From: Lingula anatina
Taxonomy: Eukaryota; Brachiopoda; Lingulata; Lingulida; Lingulidae
Direction: 5' to 3'
Length of the DNA: 64,000 nucleotides
Assembly: GCF_001039355.2 (NCBI RefSeq)
Contig: NW_019774103.1
Coordinates: 60,001-124,000, forward strand
Shown piece after piece: positions 20,346 through 31,667 of this stretch. Within the stretch, counting starts at the first letter, position 1. Every line of letters begins with the position of its first letter. Both the position numbers and the translations under genes were made by a program. Below the pieces are notes generated by a model that was not told where the DNA came from, searched no databases, and saw only the letters and a list, made by a program, of their open reading frames with translations.

Positions 20346-20933
20346 GAAGGCGGAGATAACCAAGCCTCTAGAGCCACATCTGCCGTGTTTCACATGTATC
20401 ATCCACTGATCGGATTACAGAGGATGGAACTAGTTAGATCTGGCTAAAGATCTAGTTTGTGCCCTATGTTCACCGATGTAATAAGTCGAACAGTTACAGA
20501 TAACAGGGTTTTGATACTCAAAATCAAAGAGTTCCATATGCTGACTTCTGTATCAAAAGTCAGCCACATTTTCTCATACCAGTTTTCAGAAAGTTAGACA
20601 CAGTCTCAAAAACTATAACCCATCAACGTGTTTCCCAGCTAAAATCTGGACCCTTTTTGGGTCCAAGCACCCAAATTTCTACCATTCTTAATAACCATTT
20701 AAGAAATAGTTGAATTGTTATAATAATGATTTCAGTTGAAAATGCTAGGTTAAGTGACCGCAGAGGCACCAAAACCTGGTCAATCATTACCCTCTACCAG
20801 GGCGACTGATAGATTTTTTGACATATTCACAGATATGTCTCTAGATAGATAGATAGATGGTCATTTTGGTCTGACTTCAGACCAAAATGGTAGAGGGTAG
20901 GGTTAGGGTCTTATCACAGTTAGGATACAGGCT
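20346..20933. other. Intergenic segment with a fold-back structure
   Basis: No gene. It holds a fold-back at 20788-20899: arms TACCCTCTACCA (20788-20799) and TGGTAGAGGGTA (20888-20899), enclosing a second perfect inverted repeat at 20863-20888 (ATTTTGGTCTGA, CT loop, TCAGACCAAAAT). A (GATA)n-like run lies between. It abuts a LINE fragment. Confidence 0.6.
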
Positions 20934-21412
20934 ACAATAATATGTCTTAAAATTTCATTTAGTATTTGTTCTTGATTAGTAATAGTGCTTCCATCACTAT
21001 TTACTAATTTTTTAACCGTTTTATTTCTAAAATTTCTATTCTATAATCACAAAATAAAATGTATTTTGTGGGGTTTTCACCTTCTTCAGCCCATTAATCT
21101 TTTGCTCTAGCAATAAATCTTCAATGTATTCCTTCCGCATTTCCTCTCATTCTTGTTTTAATAGTACACGTAATAGCTGTTCATCAAGTTCTGGTGAAAA
21201 ATCTAAGCTAAGTTTACTATGTTATGTACGTCTGATACTTTTGCCCCTAAAATTTTTTTCCTACGCTCTGTGCTTTCTAGACCCATATGGTGTATCGAGT
21301 GACCATATCTATAGCCATGAGTCATTAGTGCTTTACCTACCAGAGCCATTAAATCACTAGAGATCAAGAAAAAAATCCAGGTGTGCCTTTTCGATTGGAT
21401 TGCAACGAAATC

Positions 21413-22684
21413 GGGACCCGGTTGCACCAACCGGTCGTAAGTTACGCGTAGCAGTTGCGCCAGCGTAAATCCAGCACAAAACGCTACGCCCGACAGTTGC
21501 ACCAAACTGGAATAGTGTTTACGTCGGTCTTAACATAGTCGTTAATTTACGCCTGTCAGCTAGGTGGTGTAAGTTGGTCGTAGCTCGTTTTTCACTATGG
21601 TTAGGCTAGTACTGAGAGAGTTTGATGACAATTCTCGTAGTTAACGTAGAAAATGTGGGTTGTTATTTGTTTGTCTCTTCCACAAAGCTTCCTCCTTTAT
21701 AACTGAGCAGTGGCTTGGATTTTAAAACACACACACACACACATACATTTTTTCTTCACATTTTATATTATTCATATTTTACGATGGATTAAGATAGAGG
21801 CGAAAGCTTAGAATATCAACATTTTAAGGCTCATATAATATGTATTAAGGCTCTTGTATTTCTTTACAAGATGTAGGCTCGCTTAATTTAAATAATATCA
21901 CATGATGTAACTATACATAAGTAGGTCATAAAATTGTTGACACTGTTTAAAAATTATAAAAAGAAAACAATATTGGCGTTAAAGGTGCAATTTTGGCAAT
22001 ATTTTCAGACTCAAAAGTTTGAATAACAAATGTGAAGGTGTTCAAATCCATTATCTGGAATACGTACTGCATTCAAGCGTTTTTCGCATTTTCAACAGCA
22101 GCAAACAAATCAATCAATCAAAGATTTTAATTTTTTAATCATACTATAATAATATATTGGTCCGGAATACATTTACGATTTATTGCTATACATCCAAGGC
22201 AACAGCAAAGTTAACATATTTTAACGTTTTAATTTTTAAGTCAAAATTGAATGTCTGAATTTCTCTGTCACTGAAATGCTCATTTTGTGTTTATTTATGT
22301 CATCATTCCATTATGACTGCAGCTGCGAACTCCTCATTTGCCCAATAATACCATCCAGTTTTGCTGGGCAGTGATGCAACGAAGCGTTACTCGGGCGTAG
22401 TTAATACGATCGTTTCTTTTTATTTGGTCTTGGTGTAAGCAGGGAGAGTAAACCCAGGGTCCCGTAATTCGAAAGCATCGCACATTGCGACCGAGCACAA
22501 GCGTCTCTCTTCCATAACTCGCCCATACTCGCCCAGTATAATACATTGTAGCCTCTATGTGATATCGCTATTCGCAGTGCGCGATGCTTTCGAGTGACGG
22601 GGCCCTGGTGCACGGACGCCAGATGTTGCGGTTTACGACAGTCGTATCCGAGTAAATTTACGCCCCGTTAGTGTAACCGGACCC
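21413..22684. mobile_element. 1.27-kb non-autonomous TIR element inserted in the LINE remnant
   Basis: The left end GGGACCCGGTTGCACCAACC and the reverse complement of the right end GGGTCCGGTTACACTAACGG align as imperfect terminal inverted repeats, extending through GTCGTAAGTTACGCG versus GCGTAAATTTACTCG. Sub-terminal GTTGCACCAA and GTTGCGCCAGCGTAA copies recur near the left end. I see no transposase. It sits between LINE endonuclease motifs that belong together, which supports the insertion. Confidence 0.72.
22455..22607. mobile_element. 153-bp MITE nested in the TIR element
   Basis: 27-bp terminal inverted repeats: the left (22455-22481) starts CAGGGTCCCGTAATTCGAAA, and the right (22581-22607) reverse-complements to CAGGGCCCCGTCACTCGAAA, both ending AGCATCGC. 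No coding capacity. No certain target duplication. Confidence 0.8.
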
Positions 22685-23310
22685 AGGAGTATTACTCTAC
22701 GTTTTGATGTTGCAGTCTCCATAAGTCTAGTATTGAGAGTTCTCTTTCAGGCGTAAAATCACGTCTAACTTTGGGATTGTTTACCTTATTGTAGTTATAA
22801 AAATGTAACTCGGTGTTTTGAACTAAATTGAAGCTTCCGTATATATATCGAAATCTCATTGGATGTTTCCAATAATATAACAGCGATATTTGTAAAAAAA
22901 AGAAAATAAATAAAAAACTATAATAATAATAATAAAAAGAAAAAACGGGGCTGTTTCTATTTGGTCCATATACATTAATCAGAAATAACGAATAAATTTC
23001 ATCTACGAGAAAATCAACTACCATACAATTACTCATGTTATCACATGCAACACTTAAACTTTTATACTAAATGTTGTTATTGAAGAGTATGGCAGTACCT
23101 CTAAAGCACGATCTTTCTGGGATAATGAGGATTTCGCCCCCCCCCCCCTCAATTGACTTTTGTCATTTTCTATAAGTTGAGTCTCTTGAGGGCAATATAC
23201 TGAATTATCTTTTTGCTTCAAATAATTGGGTACGTCTCTTCTCTTTTGTAACCCCCCAGCCTCCTGCAGTATAAGCTAGGGCAATTGCAATACTCATAAT
23301 GCACAGTCAA

Positions 23311-24176
23311 GTAAGCATTGTGCATAGCGTTGATGAAGTGGACCATATCAAATAGACAGTGACTAAGGGAATAATTGTGTTGGGTTTGGTTTTACGAATC
23401 AATTGAATTTTGTGTCTTTATTTTTAAAACTGCACTGCACCATATTGTACTGTAGTACTGCTGGTCACTAAAAAAGTACAAAATTACCTTACAAAATACA
23501 AAAAATTCCTTACAATATTCCTTTTAAATAAAACAATAGTCCTTATAAAATAAGTACATGAAATTAATATAAAACTTACAAAAGTGTAGAGGAAAACTTC
23601 TGCTACACCCTCTCTGGTCTGAGTCTGGTCTGAGTGTCTCTGGTCTGAGTGAAGATGAATGTGCCCTAGTCACACGAGTGAGCATATTCAAACGATACAT
23701 CTGAGTGGCATAGTGAGCAGTGATCAGATTAGTGAGCTTATTTATTCCAGCACGTCTGGGGTTCACTGCGCAGAGATACAGTAATTACTTATCACTGCAA
23801 CACTAAATTAATTATATCACTTCAAAAACTAATTTATTCAAACACCACATTTCTTGACAAATCTTAACTTATGAAATATGTTAATACTGTAACTAAACTG
23901 AAGGTAATAAAAAAAGCAGACTTATATAACATCATCAGTGACATACTACCATAATTCATATACAATGTTTCACTAGTAGTTTAGAACAATTATACGTACA
24001 TCCTTAACAGGAATTAATAAACCCAATTTTCTAACAGATATTTCTACCACAACTTCTTTGCTTTTAGTGTTTCCCCAATTTTGAGAAATGAAAGTATTAT
24101 CTGCACCATCATCCAAAAAACCTACAGTATTGGACTGGGTTCCCACAGATTTAGATCGATCCATCTGTATCGACCT
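23311..24176. other. Repeat-derived intergenic sequence
   Basis: Contains three copies of TCTGGTCTGAG in 23610-23652. A minus-strand 63-codon frame (24164-23973) includes FLDDGADNTFISQNW, which loosely recalls the LD-(S/T)-G-(A/S)-x-x-(T/S)-F-I site of retropepsins from BEL or Gypsy elements, with D in place of the usual S/T. Too little is left to name the element. Confidence 0.35.
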
Positions 24177-24316
24177 GGGGGTTCACTCTAAATTGCTGTC
24201 AGCTTCCGGGAGCCGAGCACACTCAAAAGTTAATTAACCCCTTACAGCTTTTAATAGGCAGGATAGACATTTAAGCCGGTTAAGCTGTCAGCAATTTATT
24301 GAGACTCCCCAAGGGG
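24177..24316. mobile_element. 140-bp inverted-repeat element (MITE-like)
   Basis: The left arm TAAATTGCTGTCAGCTT (24189-24205) and the reverse complement of 24282-24298, TAAATTGCTGACAGCTT, differ at one base. The outer parts (GGGGTTCACTC and GGGGAGTCTCAA) are weaker matches. The interior is short and non-coding. Confidence 0.6.
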
Positions 24317-24348
24317 AAAGATCAATCTAAATATCTGTGGTAATGGTC

Positions 24349-24412
24349 GGTTAGGGTTAGGGTTAGGGTTAGGGTTAGGGTTAGAGTTTACGGTTTAGGG
24401 TTAGGGTTAGGG
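24349..24412 (+). repeat. Interstitial telomeric repeat (TTAGGG)n
   Basis: About ten units of TTAGGG, mostly perfect, with one degenerate stretch (TTAGAGTTTACGGTTTAGGG). It ends at a single unknown base (24413). TTAGGG is the ancestral animal telomere unit. Internal tracts arise by break repair or ancient fusions; a scaffold join at the N is also possible. Confidence 0.9.
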
Positions 24413-24413
24413 N

Positions 24414-25130
24414 GCAGTACCTAGCCTACATGACCATTCCAAGATGTGTGACAGGATATTTCTTCAATCCACCTGGTTGTCTGGGTAGAAGAATTTCTTT
24501 TTCCCCCCTTAATTGCACATTACACTTAAATGAACACAGTTTTGAAGAAGTGCTGTCTTGGTACTGTATTCTGGCAATGTGTGGACTATAAAAATAGGAG
24601 CAAAGATAGTGAGAACAGGTGCTAATATTGTAATTTTGTGTACTTGTTTTCCTCCCTGCCATACCTTAAATTCATCTTACAGTCTATCATTAAATGACCT
24701 TGAATTAAAGTGATTTAATCAAGAATTTTGACACAGCAATTAAAAAAACTGAATTAAAAGTCACATTTTTCTTTGTTGCTCTGTATAAGGCAATAATTTA
24801 TTAATAAATAATACCTTGGTAAATGACTCATTGTGTCAGAGATGTGAGGGGGTAGCCAGTTTACAGTCATCAGCATAAGGGTTGTCATAACACATTTTGT
24901 GCAAAATAATTTTTTTAATTGATTAAGTTACATTCATTTTCCACTGTTGAACCAACCAATCACTCTCCAGCTTAGCTCAACATCATGGGCCCAATTGCTG
25001 TCCATTCCCTTTAATAGTAATAAACATTTCAAGCTGTCCAGTTGTTTTTTTTTTCTTTAAACTTATTGTTCTTAGGGAAAAAAACAATTTAATAAGCTTC
25101 AGATTCCATGCCTTCCTTGTCACCTTGTGG
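24414..25130. other. 3' flank of UTP11
   Basis: AT-rich, no coding frame supported. It should contain the UTP11 3' UTR (minus strand, from 25130 leftward). An AATAAA-like signal on the minus strand could lie at TTTATT near 24797. Confidence 0.5.
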
Positions 25131-28100
25131 TCACCTCTTTCTCTGTGGCATCCATTTGTACACAGCAGCCATTTCCTTTGTCTCATCAGCAACCTTCTTT
25201 TTCCTGGCTTTTTTGTCCTGAAATATGTAATATTTTCTTTTGTGTGATATGAAAATAACATTGACCCAAGATTTAGCTTTGAAAAAACTCTTAAGGTAAT
25301 TCAAGGTTGAGAGCATTTAATTTTACAAAATTTAGTCAAATCATCACAAAGTTATTCAAATTCAATCAATTACCATACATATATTTGGAACAAGACATCT
25401 GATTAGCAAAAGTGAAATGATAGCAAAAACACTCGTAAAAGCTATCTATAAGAATGTACCATTAACAGTTTCTTCATTTCCATCTTCTGTGCTATTACAT
25501 GAAGGTGTCTTTCTCTTTCTATCCTTTTGGAAAGTTCCTTGTATTTTTTCTTTCGTTCCTCTGCAAATTCCTATACAATTGAAAGATAATTTGATCTCAA
25601 CTCTCTTGTCTCTTGTGGACAATTTTAAAAGTCAACAAATCAGGTTATAGTATTCTCAATTGGAGCAATGACTACTTCTGACTGATCATCAGACTTGATG
25701 ACGAGGAATTTAAAAATTCATCAGGTTTGATCATCATAAGCAAGGCTTTTGTAATGAACCACTGATAGGAAATACAAAAATACATTTTTAAAAAAATAAA
25801 ATCCAGACTCAAGCAGTTAGTGAAAAATAAATTGTTGAGGCAAAAAACTGAATTGTCAAGTACACTGTCATTACCTGAACTGTATCTTGGTCAAGACCAC
25901 TCTGATATGTTTGAGTTTTCAACATGTCCAAGGTTGGGCGGTTGTATGTTCTCCCAAGTAAACTGGGGTGAGTGTTGAAACGTTTGGCTACATCAAACGA
26001 TTTTGCTGAAGTTGCAAGTTTAAATTCATAAGTAGGATTTAACAGGTCCAAGTGTCAAAATCATTCTCTATCCATTCTTTTTTTCTCTCATCATTATCAT
26101 CACAGAGAAAAAATCTGACAAAAGTATTGAATGATCAACAAATTTAACAAGAATTTCCATTCTTAATTATAAACTATACAATTAAAATGTACGTCTGAAT
26201 TTTTCTTATTTACTGTTCACTTTTCATTTTAGCAATTGTATGTTTTTTTAAATGCATACAAATATATTAAAATGTATATGCACTTACCTTCTTTCTTTGA
26301 GTCTACAAAAAATGTATGCTTATTTTTTGGTTTTTCTTCACCTTCAAGTAAATGCAAACTTCCTTTTAGCTTTTCTATTTTCTATAATTAAATAAAGCAA
26401 CAACATAAATTAATATACAACAAAGTCAAACAAATAAAAATTTTAATTCTTAAAATTTAAAAGAAAACTGCACAATACACATGCAAATTTATTTTAGACA
26501 TTTTCTGACTTTGATTTGTCCTTTATGTTATGCTAAGGGTGATTATTATTTTGAAAATATAGGACAGTCACCCATCAACATGGTCTCATACACCCTGTTG
26601 TTTTCCATGATACAAATGAACACTGCATTTTAGTGATGATGAGCCGTGTATTATATTTCTTTAGTAATGCCAACTTTAAAAAGGTTCAGAATGAGCCAGC
26701 TAATTTAATGTCACAATAAGCCATGTTTCTACTTATACCGTTTGTCTCACAAATGACTGATAAACCTACGATGGGACTTAAATGAAAAGATTTGTCCCAC
26801 AGCAAAGTTTAGAAACCATAACTATAAATAGGTCACTTGGGTCATGTGATGTCATTTGAATTTAGTCAAAAAAAAAACTCAACATGTGTTGAGGTTTCAT
26901 TAACTGGTTTAGTAGTTTTATTTTTTAGGCCCTTGCAACAAAGGAGAAAAAAGAAAAAATTAACTCAAAAGTTAGCAGAAGGCTCCATTTAGAGGCTGGA
27001 ATAACAAAACAGTGCAACAAAATACACTGAAAATTATGGGAGAAAACCTGGCACGTGTAAACGAGCAGGTGTTTCATGAGGCCCAAAATGTTAAGTAATA
27101 GATATATATCAATTCATGTCAAAAATTATTAGAAATTAATTCAAATATCAGTTTTAATTATTCTTCACTCCCTTTTTAATGCCAAATAAATAAGGGGCAA
27201 GGGAAAAATAAACATTTTATGTGCAACTAACTAGACTAGGTTGCAATGACCTCAGTCTGGTACATGGCGAGTGAGCGTCTTTGAGTGAGCGCCTTTAAAC
27301 ACCCACAGAAACAGATATTGGTAGACTTAAAAAATAAAAGAATTATAAAGAAGAGGTTTTTAAGTTTCATTTGATGTGCAACACAGATGTTCATTAAAAG
27401 AAACTTTGTAACAAGAAACAATCAGTGCCAAGAACAGGTGTGCAGAGGCTACTGCAAAATATTCCTTTACCTTCAATTCAGTGCTTCGCTTGTAATTGAT
27501 ATATTTTAGATCTTGGGATTGCATTAATTTCAACTGTTCTTCACTATATGCTGGGGGAGAGTCATCATTTTGGTGCACACCTTCCTGAAAGTAAATCATC
27601 AAATAGCTCTTAAATATCCTAATTGAATAACAAATTTTAAAAATCCAATAAAATACCCAGGTACATTCAATACCCACAATGAGACATTGCTTTAATTTCT
27701 TAAATATTGAATGGCATTGTAAGTTAAAAAAAAACAGTAACAGGTGATCTATCATTTCAATGGAAGACAATTAAGTAAGCTTTCAAAAGTTTATAACATC
27801 ATCCCCTCACTCGCAAGACTAGATGAATTAAAAGTTATTGTAAATCTCAAATAAAAGAGAAGACAATTAAAAAAAAAACTAGCAAAAATGTTCGTTAGCA
27901 TTATCAAACACAAGCCAAAATATTTTCATACTATTAGCTTACGGCCAACCTAGGCGAAGGTCACCCATGAATAGGGACGGGGGGTCGATCTACCTGACAT
28001 TCATAAGAGGGTACTGGCCACTCTACCACCTAGCAGTCAGTGAGTTTCAACATCTACTCACATCAGTCTGATGAAGGCCTTCAACCAGGTTGGCCGTAAC

Positions 28101-31100
28101 GGTATGAAAATATTTCCGCTTGTGTTTGATAATTTTCATTAACGAAAAAAAAAACTACTTTTTAAAAAACAATGGCTACTTTTCCAATCCATGAAACCAT
28201 ATTTTCTTACAGCAAAAATACAACCAAAAATATTCAGAATTTATTATGCCTGATCATTTTTCTTCCATAACACTTTCGGAGTCAAATTCCTCCAATATTG
28301 ACATTTTACCAACCACTTACATCACCGAGAAGCAGATAGTTAAGATGGGGTAAAATCACTCACACCACAATGGGACAACTCTGCTTCACAGATTAATTTC
28401 TTAATTTCCCAAGAGTTGCAAATGATATGCTAAAAAAGACATGTAAATCTAGTAGTGAAAGCTGGCTTAAAATCGTAATGACAGCTGGAGGGAAGGTGAA
28501 CAGGGATCACATTACAGTCAACAATTGCAGCAAACCACAGGGAAATCGAAGCTGTTTTTTATAACACGCTGGAGAAACAGATGGCTAAAGACCTTGTCAA
28601 CTCTATTGGCCACATACCCTAAAACTGTAGGAAGTAACCATACACTGAAATTTCTTTGCTTTTTCAAGTTTCATTTCTTTATAAGTTTGTCATTTGAAAT
28701 GTAGTGATTATCAAAGCACTGTTTGTTTAATAAGCAATAACACTAATTTGAGGATTTGATTTTCATACTTTTCTGTACAAATTTCAAAAGACTACCATTT
28801 CTCGGTTTCAACAAACTAAAAATAAATAAACTGCAAAAATGACAGTCAAGTTTCATCTGACACAGGACTGCCTACTAATGCCTAACCATTTCTAAACATC
28901 ATCCTCAGCTATGCATTTTCACTGGACTTTCTATCCATCATCACTTGTCAAAACTTTTCACAAATGTATGCTACCACCAATAAAGATGATTAAAATTACC
29001 AAAATGATCAAAATCCCTCAGTGACTACAGCTGTATATTTTGATTCCCTTAGATATAATCGGCAAGATTAAAAGGTGACAATATGAGTATGCGAAATAAT
29101 TCATCATGAAGTCCCAGAAGACCCCCAAGGGGTTTCATAATGATTGCTTTAATCTACACAAAACAATTTTCTGAGCACTCATTTCTGACACCTTGGTGGG
29201 ACTTTTGAAAAAGTAGATAAGCCCTAATTAGTTTAATGGGCCTTAAAAACTTGATGAAATTTACTTGGTTATTGATGCATTCAAATATCAAGAGTGGTGA
29301 GTTGGAAATTTAAGAAAAGTCCATTTATTTTGTCTCAATTAGCATTTGTTAAGTGCCACATTCAGAGCAAATGAAAGCATTTTATTAACATTCTCTTTCA
29401 ATATGTTCTAAATATAACTTAGATATATTTTTAAAAATATTCTTCCAAATAGATTGAATAAAAAATCTCTAGTGAGAAAGACATCTTAATCAAATTGTTA
29501 CGAACCAATTTATCAATTTCTCATATTTTTGCGGGACTTAAAAAATACATGAAAATTGTCAAATGTCCATTTAAGAGGAAAGTATTTGAAAGCTTTTTTG
29601 CAAGATAACTGTGATCTTTACATTAACCTTTCTCTAAAATACAAGAAGCATCGGGAAGATTTCCTTGTCTTTCAGATGAATCCAATTTGCAAAAATGTTG
29701 TGTCAACTTGTCATAACAGATTCAGACTGCAGAGCATCAGGAGAAAAGCTCGGCAGTTCATGCTGATAGCTATTAGTACTGATTGTAGCCTCTGATTTCC
29801 AGGCAATTTATCAACACTGTCATCCTCAATAACTGTCTTTCATTTACCGGATGACTATTATTGGGTTTTGTCAACTTTAACATTTACTTGTTGTCACAAT
29901 GTCTTTGTTACTTCATGGCTGCTTTATCAATTACTGAAAATAAATTGTCATTTAGAGATAAATGAGAAAAAATATAGATTACAGAAGTGTTGGTAAATCT
30001 TCCATTTTGACATGTATGTAACATACCTACAGGTCATAAATAAATACACACTTTGGCATGTCACAGTTGTTATCAATGGGGCAAATAAACAAGTGTTTGA
30101 CTCACAGAATTCTTCATTAAATTTAAAATTACTAGCATTGTTTTATTTTTTAGTAAATCACTTTTGCCAGTGTTTAAGCCATTCGTCTTTAATTGAGGCT
30201 ACCAGTCAATCTATTTACTTTTGACTAACAGTGTTCATATCTCTGTACAATTCAAGCTTGGTTCAAAGCCGCATAATGGAATACAAATGGATGCATAACT
30301 AGGAATGAGGTTAAATAAAATCTTTGAACTGCCCTGTTAATGTGGAGGCATCAGAATATTATCTGGCAGATACCAGCTTATATCTGTCTTGTGTTAAATG
30401 GTCAACATGGCTTATACATACTATTTACATAACATACAATGATTTCACTTAGCAGAAAGGTTGACAAGCTGAAAAAAGCAAATGTTTGTTGTTGCCTGCC
30501 ATATACATAATTCAGGGTTGTTATCCACTAGGTGGCACTACAAAAGTTATTGATCACAGTATCTTGAAGAAAACAGTGAATGAAGTAGTCTGCAGTAATG
30601 ATGAAAGTAATGCTGGTCATGAAAAATTTTATTTTATGTAACAAAAAGATATTATCAACTTAATGATACAAGAAACAACCAATACATTTTAAGTATAAAT
30701 TTAAAATTTCTTATTAATGTCACTTAATTAACTTTTCCTCTTTTTTATCCACAAAAAACGAAATTAGTATTTTTATTCTACTTTGGGCATTATGGGTAAT
30801 ATACAAAACTAGTTGTAACAAAAAAAATACGAGTCTTTCAGTCTAAGAAGTTTTCTACTGCTGAAACATTGTATTTGTGCTTATTCTTATTCCTTCCTAA
30901 ACATGCTTATGAAAGTAGGCTTTAAAATATGATCATTGATGTCAGAGAGAGATAGAACTGCAGAAATCTGCTCAAAAAAAAACTGCTATAAATAGACAGG
31001 AAATATTGCAATCATTGTAAATTAGTTTCATTCAAATTATCATGTTAAATATTCATTAGTGGCAACTATCATTCTCACATTAATTTCCAGAAAGAAAATA

Positions 31101-31586
31101 AAAACCTCTTAATCCTTTTTTCTTAACTTTTCATTTGAGTTGCTTCAAATATTAATCTTTTACAAAAATATTTAGCAAATATTGTAAGAAAATATTTTCA
31201 AGATACAAAATGGCTAGAAAGAGATTAATCAGTCAAATGACATAAGCTTGCCTTTCTCAATACTGACCTTTAACCTTGTGTTGACCATTTTGAAATAGAA
31301 TTCATCTGGATTTTTGTCCAAAGCCTTCTTCTTTAAAGATTTGATCGTGGCTTGTTTTCTCTGATAATCTCTAAAATCAAAATATAAAATTAATAAAGCT
31401 AGTCAGGGCCAGATGTTAACCTCAGGCACCAGGTAGCCCTGTAGGGTTACCAACTGCCAAGGTGTGATAGTTGGAGTTTTTTAACAAATATATATATATA
31501 TATATGTTTATATCAGGATTTGACATAAAATATTTTCCAGCACTTGCCCAGTCAGGCAAAAAGGTGTCAAAATCAATTTGCCCCGC

Positions 31587-31667
<81 letters not shown>

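Larger units (their letters stand above)
20934..23310 (-). pseudogene. LINE ORF2 remnant (L1/Tx1-like endonuclease, start of RT linker), split by a TIR element
   Basis: Read on the minus strand with several frame changes: GLQKRRDVPNYLKQK and CPQETQLIENDK (about 23270-23165), GTAILFNNN (about 23095), VVDFLVDEIYSLFLINVYGP (23025-22960), NNPKVRR and LDLWRLQHQN (about 22775-22700). The 21413-22684 element interrupts here. Then FFLISSDLMALV and HGYRYGHSIHHMG (about 21380-21290) and VNSDGSTITNQEQILNEI (about 21005-20950). This is the order of motifs in the L1-type endonuclease and the segment leading to the RT; no RT core remains. In-frame stops and shifts show it is dead. Confidence 0.78.

Noticed and set aside
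23524-23766. 80-codon minus frame with TLRPDSDQRG
   Set aside because: Built on a short local repeat (TCTGGTCTGAG) with no recognisable domain.
28065-28125. CTGATGA...GAAA pattern resembling a hammerhead ribozyme core
   Set aside because: No stem II closing directly after CTGATGA that ends in GAAA, and no matching cleavage triplet with stem III; the motif is part of the fold-back arm.
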